Virus record (IMG/VR): IMGVR_UViG_3300030419_005456
Coordinates: 1 to 64,000 of that record
From: a virus
DNA: 64,000 nt
Reading direction: 5' to 3' (one strand)
Below the pieces are notes generated by a model. It worked only from the letters and a program-made list of their open reading frames with translations, had not been told where the DNA came from and searched no databases. This document shows, piece by piece, positions 35,901 to 43,105 of this stretch (position 1 is its first letter; each line of letters opens with the position of its first letter). Position numbers and translations under genes: made by a program.

Positions 35901-38900
35901 GATGGCTATTATGTTAATGACGAAGCTAACAGTGCGGAGGGTTGTGGTGAACCTAATGTATATGCAATGCCAACAGCAGAATGTTGGTCATACAAATATA
36001 AAACGGGAGACGGATGTCGTGGTCTGGGAACCAAAACGGTAGAAATGGAATACAACGGTTCTCATTGGACAACGCCTTGGTTCCCAATGATGGCCGACAC
36101 TCCAAAAACCAGAACGCTTAATGATGGACAATCATACCCAGAATTTGTAGGCGGTATGTCTTGTCAGAATTTTGCCATTCATGCAAATTGTGAAGCGGGA
36201 TACGGCGGTAGAAACGCTGACAAGACCTACAAACAAATTTTGGTTAGTTCTATGGGAGATTCTCAAGCTGACATGAATTGCGGGGGATGTTCAACGCACG
36301 AATGGAACGGCGTAGGAACACCACCAATACCAAGCCCAAAGATGGACGCCTACTTAATGCGTGTTCGTATGGGTTGTGGTGGAGCGTATCAACAGTATCA
36401 CGGAATGGATACATTGAAGAGTGGAGATTATTATCAAAATAATCAATTGAGTCTTTGGTCTGAAATCACTAAATGTACCTATCACATGTGTAATAAATTC
36501 AATGTGATGGATTCATATAGACCACCATGTCCGGGGCAAGGAGATGGGTGTGTTAATACAAGCAATTGGGCAGAACAGGGTTGGTGTAAATTTGGAGATA
36601 CCGATGGATTTTGTGATTGTCCTGTATTAGATGCGACAGGCTTGGCACCAGACTTTAAAGCTGTAAAGACCATTACCGACGACAAAGTATGTCTTTCTAG
36701 CTATCATCCAGATTTGGAAGATACGACAGACTGTGGCGGTCTTGAAGACTGTCATTGCGTTTGGGCGCACCCCGACTCAAAGTTCGGGTGTGAAAAAGAG
36801 GGGGGCGAATGGATTCGATCAGAAGAACCCATTCCTTATTATGACGATTGCGTTAACTGGAACGGATGGGTTGCTGTTCCGGGCGTAGATTGTGACTCTC
36901 AGTTACCATGTACCGAATGTTGTTCATTCTACCCGCCAACTCCGCAAATGGTGTTCAATACAACTAAACCATATGATGAACATGGAGCGCCCAAGCAGTA
37001 TATTAGTTGCGCCAGTGCTAGTATGATTAGTTCCTTGGAAGCCACTCCGTATGGAATTGAGGGGATGCCATTTCCCAGATGGAAACATCACAAACATGCA
37101 GACAGAGTAACAAAAATGGAAACCACAGGATGGAATCCTAAAACTCCAGAAAACTTTACTGTATACTTTGTAGAAGATTATGCTAGTGATTATGTTGCAA
37201 ACGCAGGTCATTCATTAGTTGTTAACAAAGGTAGTCGTGAGGCTTGTAATTGGCATGCTGGAGATCCTGTTAGCATAGGAATGGCTGATAGGGTTGAGGC
37301 AGAAACCGGACAGGGTTTCGGATTTACTAGAGATAGATTAAGCGCACAACCAGATTGGCCAAATCATACCACCGAACTTGCTAGTGATATAGCAGATGGT
37401 AAAGCGCGGTGGGAAAATAGCATGTTCAGGGATTCCGCAGAAGAAGCATACATGGAAATTCATGTAAAAAATGCGGGAGCATTAATAAGCAGGGCGAGCA
37501 TAGAGCAATCGCGTTACTGGAGAGCGCAAGAAAGATACCTCGCCTCTGAACCTTGGCCGTATGGTGACAGAATCTGGCCGGTTGGACATCAAAATAATAG
37601 CAAGTCTCCTTCTGCAACGGTAAATGTGGGAGAACTTGAATCTGTAGGTGGAAACGCTTTATCGGCAGCAAATGCGGCAAGAAATGGAAGAATAGGTCAT
37701 TTACCCACACTTGATAATATTACCGATCCTAAAAAAGCGGTATTTATTGGTGAATGGCCAAAACATGAAGTTGAGTACAAAGGAAACGACGAGGGAGAAG
37801 ACGATACAACAAATCCAATTCCTGTTAATAATAATGATTTTAATAACTCTATTGCTATAGCAGAAGTAGAGAATGTATACGATTGGGATACAGCCTATTG
37901 TACAAATCCTGTTGCTAAAAATAAAGACGATTGTGAGGCGTTAGGCAAGTGTCTAGGCGTAGCAGACGAAGAAACAGGTATAAGACCTGTTATAGAAGAT
38001 ATTACCAATGAGATAGTTTGTAATGCAGAAAAAGACGTTGACTCAGAAGGAAAACTTGTAGATGCTGGATATAAATGGAAAAAGACAGGTTGGTGGATGC
38101 CTACCTTTAAATATACGTTGTTTACTATGGGTGCAAGACACACCGATGGTCACATAGTAAAAAGTGAACACGATCTTAGAGCCGGAGAAAAGATTATCAT
38201 AAATGGGTCTGAGTGTCACAAATCCTACTGTGCTGCACACCCACAAGCAAACGAAAAATGGGAATTGCCAGATCATATATCTGGCGGAGATAGTGAAATG
38301 ATCGAGGGGATGGAGGATGAGCAAGTTAAACATCATCCAACATTAGACAAAACACTTTGTGAAAAAGTATATGGAGGTGTTTGGACTAGCCCCAAAAGCA
38401 GTGAGAGCGTACAACAAGGATGCTCTCCCTTATGTAGACTAGACTTATGGTGGGATAAAAATGCTTGTGGTGACAACTGCATGGATTCTATAGTTACTGA
38501 GCCATATTGTAGTTGGAAAGAAAACGGTGACAAAGCACGACTAAAAGTTAAAAACAATACTAGCTACTGTATGCTGTTAGGCAAGAGGGTAGATTTAAAT
38601 GAGGCTGATTGTAAGGCTGTAAAAGCTTATGAATGTAAGGTTACTTCTGGCCCCAACGCGGGAAAATATTTAGATACTGGTAATTGTGAAGAGCCTTTAG
38701 GTACGAATAACGAGAATACAACAGACGATCAATGTCCGTGTTGTCCAGACCCCACACAGACGCTAGCTGGGGATATGAAGGCATATCCAGAATGTAAAGA
38801 AAAATGGACTATAAGCACAGGCGAGTGGGTAACCTCACATAGTTATGATCCTGACTTTTCATCGGAAACAGACTGCAAAGACAAAAATAAGTGTGCTTGT

Positions 38901-39653
38901 ATTTATACTGGAGCGTCTGGACGAGCAGGTGAAGAGTTTGGTGTGGCAGTAGACGGCGTAACAACAAAGGATGCCTGCGAAGCGTTACGACCTAACACTA
39001 AATGGGTGTGCGGAGGGACAGATACCAAATGGAATCCCGCAACACAAATATTACCAGAGTGTGTCATAGACGGTTCTCATGTGGTAGGATTAATTGATGA
39101 AGATGGAAACGTGATTAGAGACCCTCACAAATTAGGGGGCTTTGGAAATACTCAGATCCGCAAAGACGTATTTACCATCCTTAATGAGAATCCTGTAGTT
39201 CCACACTCACTTCGTCCAGAAAGTCCTAACAATTACAATGATATAATTAATAAAAACGTAGTGACTTCCTTGGGTCATGAAATAATGGGGGGCGCTCCGA
39301 AGAACTTATACAAAGGTAGTACGTACGTAGCCGGAGAGGTAAATGATGAAGGAGAAACAGGACCATATGCTGGTGGTTCATGGAGTCGTCACGGAGGGTC
39401 GTTTAACATTAGGGTAGGATCAAAACCACAGCTAGATGACTGCGCTCAAGGCAATTCAAACACACCAGTCCACTTAACTTACTTTTTAAACATGTCAAAT
39501 TCAATGTGTAATCACTACTTGCCACCAATTGATGACAAATGTAACGAACAATGTTGGCGAGGATATGGACCATATACAGAGCCTAATATGACTTTTGAAG
39601 AAAGAGGAAGAGCTTTAATTAGGGTGGATATAACAGAAAAAGGATCTTACTAG
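29985..39653 (+). CDS. Giant Cys-rich tail-tip protein (3222 aa, ~150 Cys)
   Basis: One uninterrupted frame of 9.7 kb. The early part is Cys-dense ('GHPCNIGCGCKKVC', 'RKCC'), with CC and CxC clusters throughout ('CCDCGG', 'CCSCEC', 'CPCC'). I counted about 148 Cys. A short motif C-[EK]-x(3-8)-[GN]-x-W recurs ('KEACESIRNTWDDFC', 'CEKEGGEW', 'LCEKVYGGVW', 'KDDCLKARPKW', 'DACNASPVCVW'). No transmembrane segment, enzyme motif or S74 domain is visible. The C-terminus ends with a strand segment ('RALIRVDITEKGSY'). A disulfide- or metal-stabilised elongated appendage is inferred. It is not clear how so many Cys would be handled in a reducing cytoplasm. Confidence 0.6.
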   Translation: MTVGDNFDTSSLGTRNRRTKRYAGSLETAGLYGQWYQENNFGHPCNIGCGCKKVCDGLLGPCLLPPELQVTLVKSSSGRVSARIQTDTKGSQGSGNAETFHLIYQNGAWRGRKCCTDSDSRILIDESEGETVSYYPTQDSGDKSRSGEYLYFVKDEDFDDGEGNSAFKFAGQTGVLVDKKGRPVHFNSNRTATSSAIDLDESMGAEEDCGGRKCAKVGAFKHSEWMGCDPCSVTTIDASYQLYKQDVDEEGNKISVPDGYKVTAINAEKVCSYYGKEGVHRPWKGKTTRPHDLKFEDINQETAGIPVFPGVQSGCLPDGEKARLSNDYCWDVVNNKIAEKNIVQCFDGGTEIRADLDYPNKAQDCIDAGYKAVNATRTLTEKECLEQAKCVTGEDNTIVSKWNCLSRFDPKSTYNTTGEEASIKRTWTLEWKSGTEVVFDANKKIIAGGYDRTSCCGGHVIDQWHTPHTPNLRSGSQGVKHGWQGTCVTPYKELVLTPGVPDNMTPGMTALTCGTGTANSHERFEMHDDLVESGFTLVYRDCDFYNDYNPDDDPYNNPDSTDADVPSGGKETVLIIPMDQVMNCSDFTLTELDGNHNSSRDGWQVEYGDLAGNAAGGDYPGDPHSTDGNDPAINYCIRDSEGPWHDSTKDEWAHGGGFKGAGADGSKSWKRTNVPKGFGATGKGEYVDTNHGSCSVAYYWENSLGLDPHNARSYHNPGDWALRKLNLQPQPFKATEWRQNKKKTLKQAEADRAAFEQCISVRWPTWCQKTGLPFWFENDFLWDKFTYKYGRYGSKTAISDQACAPISQSIYDILQVSYDDKNYGTEDNPEYKGKCVYSFENVQKRVITLDSFSVYEIFDDKGGLASQGAKFESDGSGGVKDHGHSGKEATGRIIDGSKVGFQECMVDEYEYCTDDNYISFEGCMNGGGYWQSTMGTWEYPELEGPGDSGHTQCGGCGSGPRIAFFVDDPPAGLSAQEKLDWERKYRDGQNMKQPGTNPDDYYFINLPSQITSKMAELYTDRKDIDGYDKDETDSLDYWGKTGLWPDHATASYVAHTMLGLNTTRKIEYASNTTPIVVKSINHGLKLGDHVGIDGILGNFRANTWTLGQWMEQAWHNKRSSPCGGETDCDAPIWPDAVCPCNDGSCSHPKGADSKEACESIRNTWDDFCKLDGVDISGSAFGDLVESNDWSEEDAKEYCYSSGKCYKTHPDGTRIEEISGAVVESEGYLSQHTCFAYGNRQGGDGFKYEFDHHNKLCLVEGELKYAEDKNYCENAYDHSLGGVWQGSTDKYPPEAKAKSSSECSDTNHKNKDDCLKARPKWTQGKSFGKDNEHCSGVTIKGKAPPPADFFVVKPVDDDHFQLWNCAGEPIEGTIDEGVVCEGDEALDVTEKACGNTIAPWNQGVIGQTGGQEIEMVKQTIWGIEKEWPMLKLSNSIPLNEDNCTEYGYCWIVGIGYEAESIMTQTDCFNLARVYEKIEMTEASKKAGKFQHTLLLAPLDKNPDNVNPCVNGTDPSECWQPLEWTRKKSIEEAAGERTSAAITNWQVCPHTGVWTIWDMNTTNPLVSDPADPSISWRPFWTESAYKSEKGAEDNYVYIHQEEVCPVCCDHFMPEKLLATVDGLAVTGSTGLVEGTDHFNYMTSGTHNVKVPDTDNDYCAEIKDGKRTKTDKEYVDCKVDENTPEGVTYEWIVPLKATTVNCGINACTGKFYDFVETQTIDLRTNAKGRVGGKYCCDCGGYYENGVWYTTECVKCSDALRFDDPVVDHEFGDSQLGIAPDPCCSCECNPGEGNTHKTSLMDYKYPTYKQVCDSPLMPQEAGKTLTVGELTCKTVTVEEECVATVASCLDLDSEEKCNAADVGDGGCYWASDTTPSGDEFFYCKDRADSVPFSSDSVCAERYEEKDACNASPVCVWQDEKTACSCGTDGTGRKGCTGFPNNRPLTCEPSQLGTNRGACEYDFNGAKIIAGGSTVDKDGYYVNDEANSAEGCGEPNVYAMPTAECWSYKYKTGDGCRGLGTKTVEMEYNGSHWTTPWFPMMADTPKTRTLNDGQSYPEFVGGMSCQNFAIHANCEAGYGGRNADKTYKQILVSSMGDSQADMNCGGCSTHEWNGVGTPPIPSPKMDAYLMRVRMGCGGAYQQYHGMDTLKSGDYYQNNQLSLWSEITKCTYHMCNKFNVMDSYRPPCPGQGDGCVNTSNWAEQGWCKFGDTDGFCDCPVLDATGLAPDFKAVKTITDDKVCLSSYHPDLEDTTDCGGLEDCHCVWAHPDSKFGCEKEGGEWIRSEEPIPYYDDCVNWNGWVAVPGVDCDSQLPCTECCSFYPPTPQMVFNTTKPYDEHGAPKQYISCASASMISSLEATPYGIEGMPFPRWKHHKHADRVTKMETTGWNPKTPENFTVYFVEDYASDYVANAGHSLVVNKGSREACNWHAGDPVSIGMADRVEAETGQGFGFTRDRLSAQPDWPNHTTELASDIADGKARWENSMFRDSAEEAYMEIHVKNAGALISRASIEQSRYWRAQERYLASEPWPYGDRIWPVGHQNNSKSPSATVNVGELESVGGNALSAANAARNGRIGHLPTLDNITDPKKAVFIGEWPKHEVEYKGNDEGEDDTTNPIPVNNNDFNNSIAIAEVENVYDWDTAYCTNPVAKNKDDCEALGKCLGVADEETGIRPVIEDITNEIVCNAEKDVDSEGKLVDAGYKWKKTGWWMPTFKYTLFTMGARHTDGHIVKSEHDLRAGEKIIINGSECHKSYCAAHPQANEKWELPDHISGGDSEMIEGMEDEQVKHHPTLDKTLCEKVYGGVWTSPKSSESVQQGCSPLCRLDLWWDKNACGDNCMDSIVTEPYCSWKENGDKARLKVKNNTSYCMLLGKRVDLNEADCKAVKAYECKVTSGPNAGKYLDTGNCEEPLGTNNENTTDDQCPCCPDPTQTLAGDMKAYPECKEKWTISTGEWVTSHSYDPDFSSETDCKDKNKCACIYTGASGRAGEEFGVAVDGVTTKDACEALRPNTKWVCGGTDTKWNPATQILPECVIDGSHVVGLIDEDGNVIRDPHKLGGFGNTQIRKDVFTILNENPVVPHSLRPESPNNYNDIINKNVVTSLGHEIMGGAPKNLYKGSTYVAGEVNDEGETGPYAGGSWSRHGGSFNIRVGSKPQLDDCAQGNSNTPVHLTYFLNMSNSMCNHYLPPIDDKCNEQCWRGYGPYTEPNMTFEERGRALIRVDITEKGSY

Positions 39654-39661
39654 GAGACAAC

Positions 39662-40195
39662 ATGGGTTGTGGAAAATGCGGCGAAAGTAGATATTATAAC
39701 TATCGCCCCAAAAAGAAGAGAAAAACCAAGGGGTTTTTTAGCGAAACAGGAACTATCGAAAAGAAGGAAAATAAAGGTCCACCCACTACACCCTGTGAAT
39801 GTAAATTTCAGGAGGGTCAAGAGTTATACTGCGATAGACATAAGTGTGTAAAAACAAAACAATTACATGAATTATGTCAGTATTCTCAGGGATACTTTGA
39901 TCTATGGGAGCAAGGAGAAGGCCCGTTGCAAGCTGTATTTCACAAAGAAGAAGAAAAACCAGCAGAAGAAGAGGTTTCTTTAAGCGACTTTTTTATGGGA
40001 GACTTAGATATACCAGCTAAGTCAAGAGGTTTAGGTGATACGGTTGCAAAAATAACAAAAATAACTGGTATAAAAAAACTAGTGTATATAATCAACGATA
40101 TGTTGGGAAGAGAATGCGCATGCACTGAAAGGCAGAGTTTTCTCAACAGATTGTTTCCATACGAAAAGCCCAAGAAAACTAAAGGGTTTTTTTGA
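39662..40195 (+). CDS. Small Zn-binding-like protein with paired KTKGFF ends
   Basis: 177 aa, SD AGGAG (39654-39658). Cys groups: C3-x2-C6; C45-x-C47 with C57, C62 and C72 plus H60, and C152-x-C154. Between them are an acidic linker and 'GLGDTVAKITKITGIKKLVYIINDMLGRECACTERQ' (split here as residues 123-157), a pattern of 'GLGD...GI...C-x-C-x2-R-Q-x-x-L-N..FP' that I associate with small phage and bacterial proteins of unknown role. The peptide TKGFF occurs at residues 22-26 and again as the last five residues. A DNA- or protein-binding role is possible; the virion context suggests a morphogenesis factor. Confidence 0.45.
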   Translation: MGCGKCGESRYYNYRPKKKRKTKGFFSETGTIEKKENKGPPTTPCECKFQEGQELYCDRHKCVKTKQLHELCQYSQGYFDLWEQGEGPLQAVFHKEEEKPAEEEVSLSDFFMGDLDIPAKSRGLGDTVAKITKITGIKKLVYIINDMLGRECACTERQSFLNRLFPYEKPKKTKGFF

Positions 40196-40198
40196 TAA

Positions 40199-40225
40199 TG
40201 GTGTATAATAATGTAGGTTAACCCG
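40199..40225 (+). promoter_or_regulatory. Promoter-like motif TGGTGTATAATA plus TTAACCCG leader element (copy 2)
   Basis: TGGTGTATAATA at 40199-40210 (TATAAT 40204-40209) is identical to the site at 7288-7299. TTAACCCG follows at 40218-40225, 8 bases after the -10-like box versus 16 at copy 1, then AAGGAG and ATG at 40241. The recurrence of both blocks before two virion genes 33 kb apart supports a phage-specific promoter and leader. Confidence 0.6.
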
Positions 40226-40240
40226 CAAGGAGATAGCAAT

Positions 40241-40951
40241 ATGGCTTCTATAAGTTTCTACGCTGGAAATACCGTCGTAAACCATCTATCTGGTTCAGGT
40301 CTTGGTTTTTTTGGCGGTTCATTTGGCCAGTCGGTGGAATTAAATCAATGGCAAAGTACCACTTATATTACTGACGGCAATGGAACCGTACAGGGTGGTG
40401 CAGCTAATAATGTAAAATATTCTACTGATAGTTTGGCATTTGCAGATGGTATTGTGCCAGCCACCGGCTTAAAATTCATACCAAACTCTAAAGCTACCTG
40501 TAATGTTCGTTTTACCAACAGCACCGCAGTAAAAACACAAAATGTCAAATTGAGAATTTTTGACAGAACAAATAAAGATCACCCAGCCAGTGGTGTTGTC
40601 ACGAGAGTAACAGAGCTTCTTCACCCATCCTCTTCGTACAGCGTAGAAGGATCTGGAGACTCGTTATGGTGGGGTAGTTCAACACATACTGGAACTGACG
40701 CTCAAGGCACTCTACAGGGATCTCCTAATCCAAGTAGCAGATTACCTGCTGGTACTAATACGGTTGGCGGTAGTGGTATTTATGTACCTCTCGCTAAATC
40801 TCCCGGCCCTAGTGGTATCTTTGCAGGAAACGGCGCTAACAATACAGGTCAATATACGCAGCATGACTGGTATTTGGGAATTAGCGCTTCTCCAGATAGC
40901 GTAGGAAGCAAAACCCTGTACGGTTTATATGTAGAACTAGAATATCTATAA
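40241..40951 (+). CDS. Separately expressed virion protein, beta-rich
   Basis: 236 aa, SD AAGGAG, own promoter-like motif. N-terminus 'MASISFYAGNTVVNHLSGSGLGFFGGSFGQSVELNQWQSTTYITD' (read in blocks), then 'NVKLRIFDRTNKDHPASGVVTRVTELLHPSS', and the end 'LYGLYVELEYL'. I recognise the general type (abundant beta-sandwich virion proteins of marine phages) but not a named family. Its private promoter and terminator suggest a high-copy product such as a decoration or appendage protein; this is inferred. Confidence 0.5.
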   Translation: MASISFYAGNTVVNHLSGSGLGFFGGSFGQSVELNQWQSTTYITDGNGTVQGGAANNVKYSTDSLAFADGIVPATGLKFIPNSKATCNVRFTNSTAVKTQNVKLRIFDRTNKDHPASGVVTRVTELLHPSSSYSVEGSGDSLWWGSSTHTGTDAQGTLQGSPNPSSRLPAGTNTVGGSGIYVPLAKSPGPSGIFAGNGANNTGQYTQHDWYLGISASPDSVGSKTLYGLYVELEYL

Positions 40952-40977
40952 TCATTACCTTGTTGGTTCTACAAAAA

Positions 40978-41012
40978 AACCCCCGGCCATCCTTGGTCGG
41001 GGGTTCTTTTTT
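40978..41012. terminator. Bidirectional intrinsic terminator between the two modules
   Basis: Arms 40978-40988 and 40995-41005 (AACCCCCGGCC / GGTCGGGGGTT, one G-U pair) have a 6-base loop. T6 follows on the + strand (41007-41012) and A7 precedes (40973-40979), giving T7 on the - strand. It closes the + strand virion module and the - strand glycan module. Confidence 0.9.
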
Positions 41013-41081
41013 GGTAGCAGGCAAGCATGCACGCCTCCGCTTGCTACCGTATAGGGTTTTACCGTGGAAAGCTTAACCCTA
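41013..41081. other. Two additional hairpins in the convergent gap
   Basis: GGTAGCA (41013-41019) pairs with TGCTACC (41042-41048) around a GC-rich interior that includes GCATGC, and TAGGGTT (41052-41058) pairs with AACCCTA (41075-41081). Neither has a T tract in a useful place. The 139-base gap 40952-41090 thus holds three stems and no gene; reverse frames here are shadows. Confidence 0.6.
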
Positions 41082-41090
41082 TTTGATTGA

Positions 41091-41426
41091 CTACTCCTCC
41101 TGCTTCGTTTCAGGATTCCACTTAACCCATCCTCGGTTTGGCAGCCAACCGCCTTCCTTGTCTTTTCGTTTTGGAAACAATCTTCCGCCCTGTTTGGTTT
41201 TACCAAAGGACAAACGAGACCCACAATCTTTACATCTGATTTCGTAATAAAGGTTGTCGTCTACATTTCTAGAAACAAATCGCAGGTCTTCGCTTTCGCA
41301 TTTTCCGCAACAGGTTTCATCAAAGATTTCTTGAAAGGAAGAGATCTGCTCAAAAAGGTCAATTTGAGTTTCACCTTCCATTTCAGCAGTAATCTTTGAA
41401 TTGCTATTTGTATAAGTAATTTTCAC
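41091..41426 (-). CDS. Zn-ribbon protein, recombination-partner candidate
   Basis: 111 aa, GTG start with a strong SD (GGAGG 7 bases upstream). C40-x2-C43 and C65-x2-C68 form a zinc ribbon with 'LYYEIRCKDCGSRLSFG' and 'LFPKRKD' after it and a Trp-rich end. The same 'ssDNA-annealing neighbour' zinc-ribbon type appears next to recombination genes in other phages (my recollection, not tested). It lies three bases after the annealing-like gene, supporting a joint job in replication or recombination. It is the last gene of the - strand unit, ahead of the bidirectional terminator. Confidence 0.55.
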   Translation of the reverse strand: MKITYTNSNSKITAEMEGETQIDLFEQISSFQEIFDETCCGKCESEDLRFVSRNVDDNLYYEIRCKDCGSRLSFGKTKQGGRLFPKRKDKEGGWLPNRGWVKWNPETKQEE

Positions 41427-41429
41427 TGT

Positions 41430-42320
41430 TTACCTCCAGTCTGTTTTGTAGCCTTTTATATTTTCTGATATTTCAACATTGCCGTTCTGATAACTATTTA
41501 ACATTGTTATCATCTTTTTGGCACAATCTTTATCTATGTCATTAATGCTGCTATAAGTATGCTGACCCATATTTATAAACCCAACAACATCAATGTCTAA
41601 CTGATTACATTTGTTGTCAATAAACTGTACTTGTTGAGGGCTTATTCTTTGGTCGGCAGTACCAGCAGAAGCAGCAGAAACAGACTGTTGTACTATCTCT
41701 ACGATATTTTTCTTGGCCAGTTCTTCAGCAGCCAAAACCCGCAATTTCAGTGCTTTTCTTAACGCTCTACCTTCCGCTCTCGTGGACGCTGTGGCCACAG
41801 GATGGGCGCAGAATAAATCGTCTGTATTACCATGCCATACATCAGCCACTTCTGAGAAGGTTTTATATATTCCACTGTTAAACCAGTTAAATACAACCCT
41901 ATAAACAACTGTTGCACGACCCGGACCATCATTATCTGTAGCAGCAAAAACCTTAGATGGGCCTGTTTCTAAAATCTCTCCCAATAAAAGTTCTGCAACT
42001 CGTCTTAGGCCAGCACATATAGGATTACCATCTATTAACTCATTGTCATAAAAATGAGACATAGCATATTCATGCCATTCGGGAGAAGTAATAGATGGTG
42101 CATCAAGAACTTCTTCTGTTTGTATTTCAGAAGACTGTTGTACTTCATTCATATCAAAAAGTTCTTCATATTCAGCAGGCTTTTCCAATGTTTCTTCTGT
42201 CATCATAATATCTTCCGCTAAGGCTATCAAATCTTTTTTCTTTGCTCCGGTTGGAACTGCGCAATTATATTCTTTTAGTAGTTCCTTAATCTCTTTAACG
42301 CTAAGGTCTTTTACTATCAT
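41430..42320 (-). CDS. SAP-domain single-strand annealing / ssDNA-binding-like protein
   Basis: 296 aa. Residues 1-38 ('SVKEIKELLKEYNCAVPTGAKKKDLIALAED' split over the helix-turn-helix) fit a SAP DNA-binding domain. The core includes 'RATVVYRVVFNWF', 'HPVATASTRAEGRALRKAL' (172-191) and 'AAEEL', a TRA-x-GRAL block like that of Rad52/Erf-type annealing proteins. The C-terminal ~60 residues, 'ISPQQVQFIDNKCNQLDID' onward, form a small helical domain found at the end of several such proteins. It probably binds or anneals ssDNA in phage recombination. It shares ATGA with the upstream gene and is followed by the zinc-ribbon gene. Confidence 0.55.
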   Translation of the reverse strand: MIVKDLSVKEIKELLKEYNCAVPTGAKKKDLIALAEDIMMTEETLEKPAEYEELFDMNEVQQSSEIQTEEVLDAPSITSPEWHEYAMSHFYDNELIDGNPICAGLRRVAELLLGEILETGPSKVFAATDNDGPGRATVVYRVVFNWFNSGIYKTFSEVADVWHGNTDDLFCAHPVATASTRAEGRALRKALKLRVLAAEELAKKNIVEIVQQSVSAASAGTADQRISPQQVQFIDNKCNQLDIDVVGFINMGQHTYSSINDIDKDCAKKMITMLNSYQNGNVEISENIKGYKTDWR

Positions 42321-43105
42321 GTTTCAATCTCGATTAGTCTTTTAGATTTTGGTGGAAACTTCTGTTCGATTTTATCAACGGTTTCCAAAACTTTTTCAAG
42401 GGTGTCTCGCATGTTTTTAGCGGAAACGTTCTTGATAAGATTCTTCACCCTTACTACAACATATCCAGCACTGATAAGCATACCGGCTTTCTGAGCGTCT
42501 GCTCGAATATGTTTCTGAAGGCTCTCTTCCCCCCAGATCGGCAAAAAGTGAGCCGGTCCATCAATCTCGATAGCCACTTTAAGGGCTGGGAGGAAAAGAT
42601 CAATTTCCATGTTTTGGTTGGAAATCAATCCCTTCTTATGAAAGATAGCTTCATATCCGGCTTCTGTCAAGCCTTTAAAGATAAATTTTTCGATTTTAGA
42701 GCCTTCTTTACTGGCTTTTCGGACGGCTTCTGCTGCCAATTTCCTCAAATTCGACTTGTCTTCTTCGGACATTTCTTCCCATTGTTTTTTAGAAAGCAAG
42801 GATCGTCTTTCCCTTTCTTCCTCTTCCATGTTGCCCCAGTAAGACGACATGCCATTGCTGATGGCGATTTTTTCAGAGTCTGTCCTCCTCTTGCCACGGG
42901 TTGGATGCTCATGTCGCCCTTGCTTAATCGCAACGGTTTGGGCGGAACTTCGATCACGCAAAGGCACGCCTAGCGTATTTAAAGTTCGTCTGATTTTGTT
43001 TGGGTATGTACCAATCTCCTGAGCTATTTCATACGTACTCTTTTCTTGATTAACATACCTGTCGATAATTGTCTCTTTGTATTTTTGAATAAATTGGCTA
43101 CTCAT
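42317..43105 (-). CDS. Free-standing EDxHD (Vsr-like) homing endonuclease candidate
   Basis: 262 aa. Residues ~22-50 are a helix-turn-helix ('STYEIAQEIGTYPNKIRRTLNTLG'), ~65-130 resemble a NUMOD3-type DNA-binding module ('HPTRGKRRTDSEKIAISNGMS'), and ~135-225 form a Vsr/DUF559 nuclease: 'MEIDLFLPALKVAIEIDGPAHF' with E180, D182, H186 and D203, which fits the E-D-x-H-D signature of I-Bth0305I-type enzymes. Such enzymes cut a neighbouring gene and spread by repair (family knowledge). It overlaps both neighbours by four bases, so it is inserted without breaking the operon. A host-DNA nuclease is the alternative. Confidence 0.6.
   Translation of the reverse strand: MSSQFIQKYKETIIDRYVNQEKSTYEIAQEIGTYPNKIRRTLNTLGVPLRDRSSAQTVAIKQGRHEHPTRGKRRTDSEKIAISNGMSSYWGNMEEEERERRSLLSKKQWEEMSEEDKSNLRKLAAEAVRKASKEGSKIEKFIFKGLTEAGYEAIFHKKGLISNQNMEIDLFLPALKVAIEIDGPAHFLPIWGEESLQKHIRADAQKAGMLISAGYVVVRVKNLIKNVSAKNMRDTLEKVLETVDKIEQKFPPKSKRLIEIET

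Noticed and set aside
19455-40195. Contractile-tail (myovirus) baseplate genes
   Set aside because: No sheath, gp25-like, wedge or spike protein was recognised; tail-tip genes look siphovirus-like. Genes outside the window could change this.
40955-41224. A - strand frame across the convergent intergenic hairpins
   Set aside because: It reads through the terminator stem and overlaps the zinc-ribbon gene's coding frame on the same strand; no SD or family resemblance.
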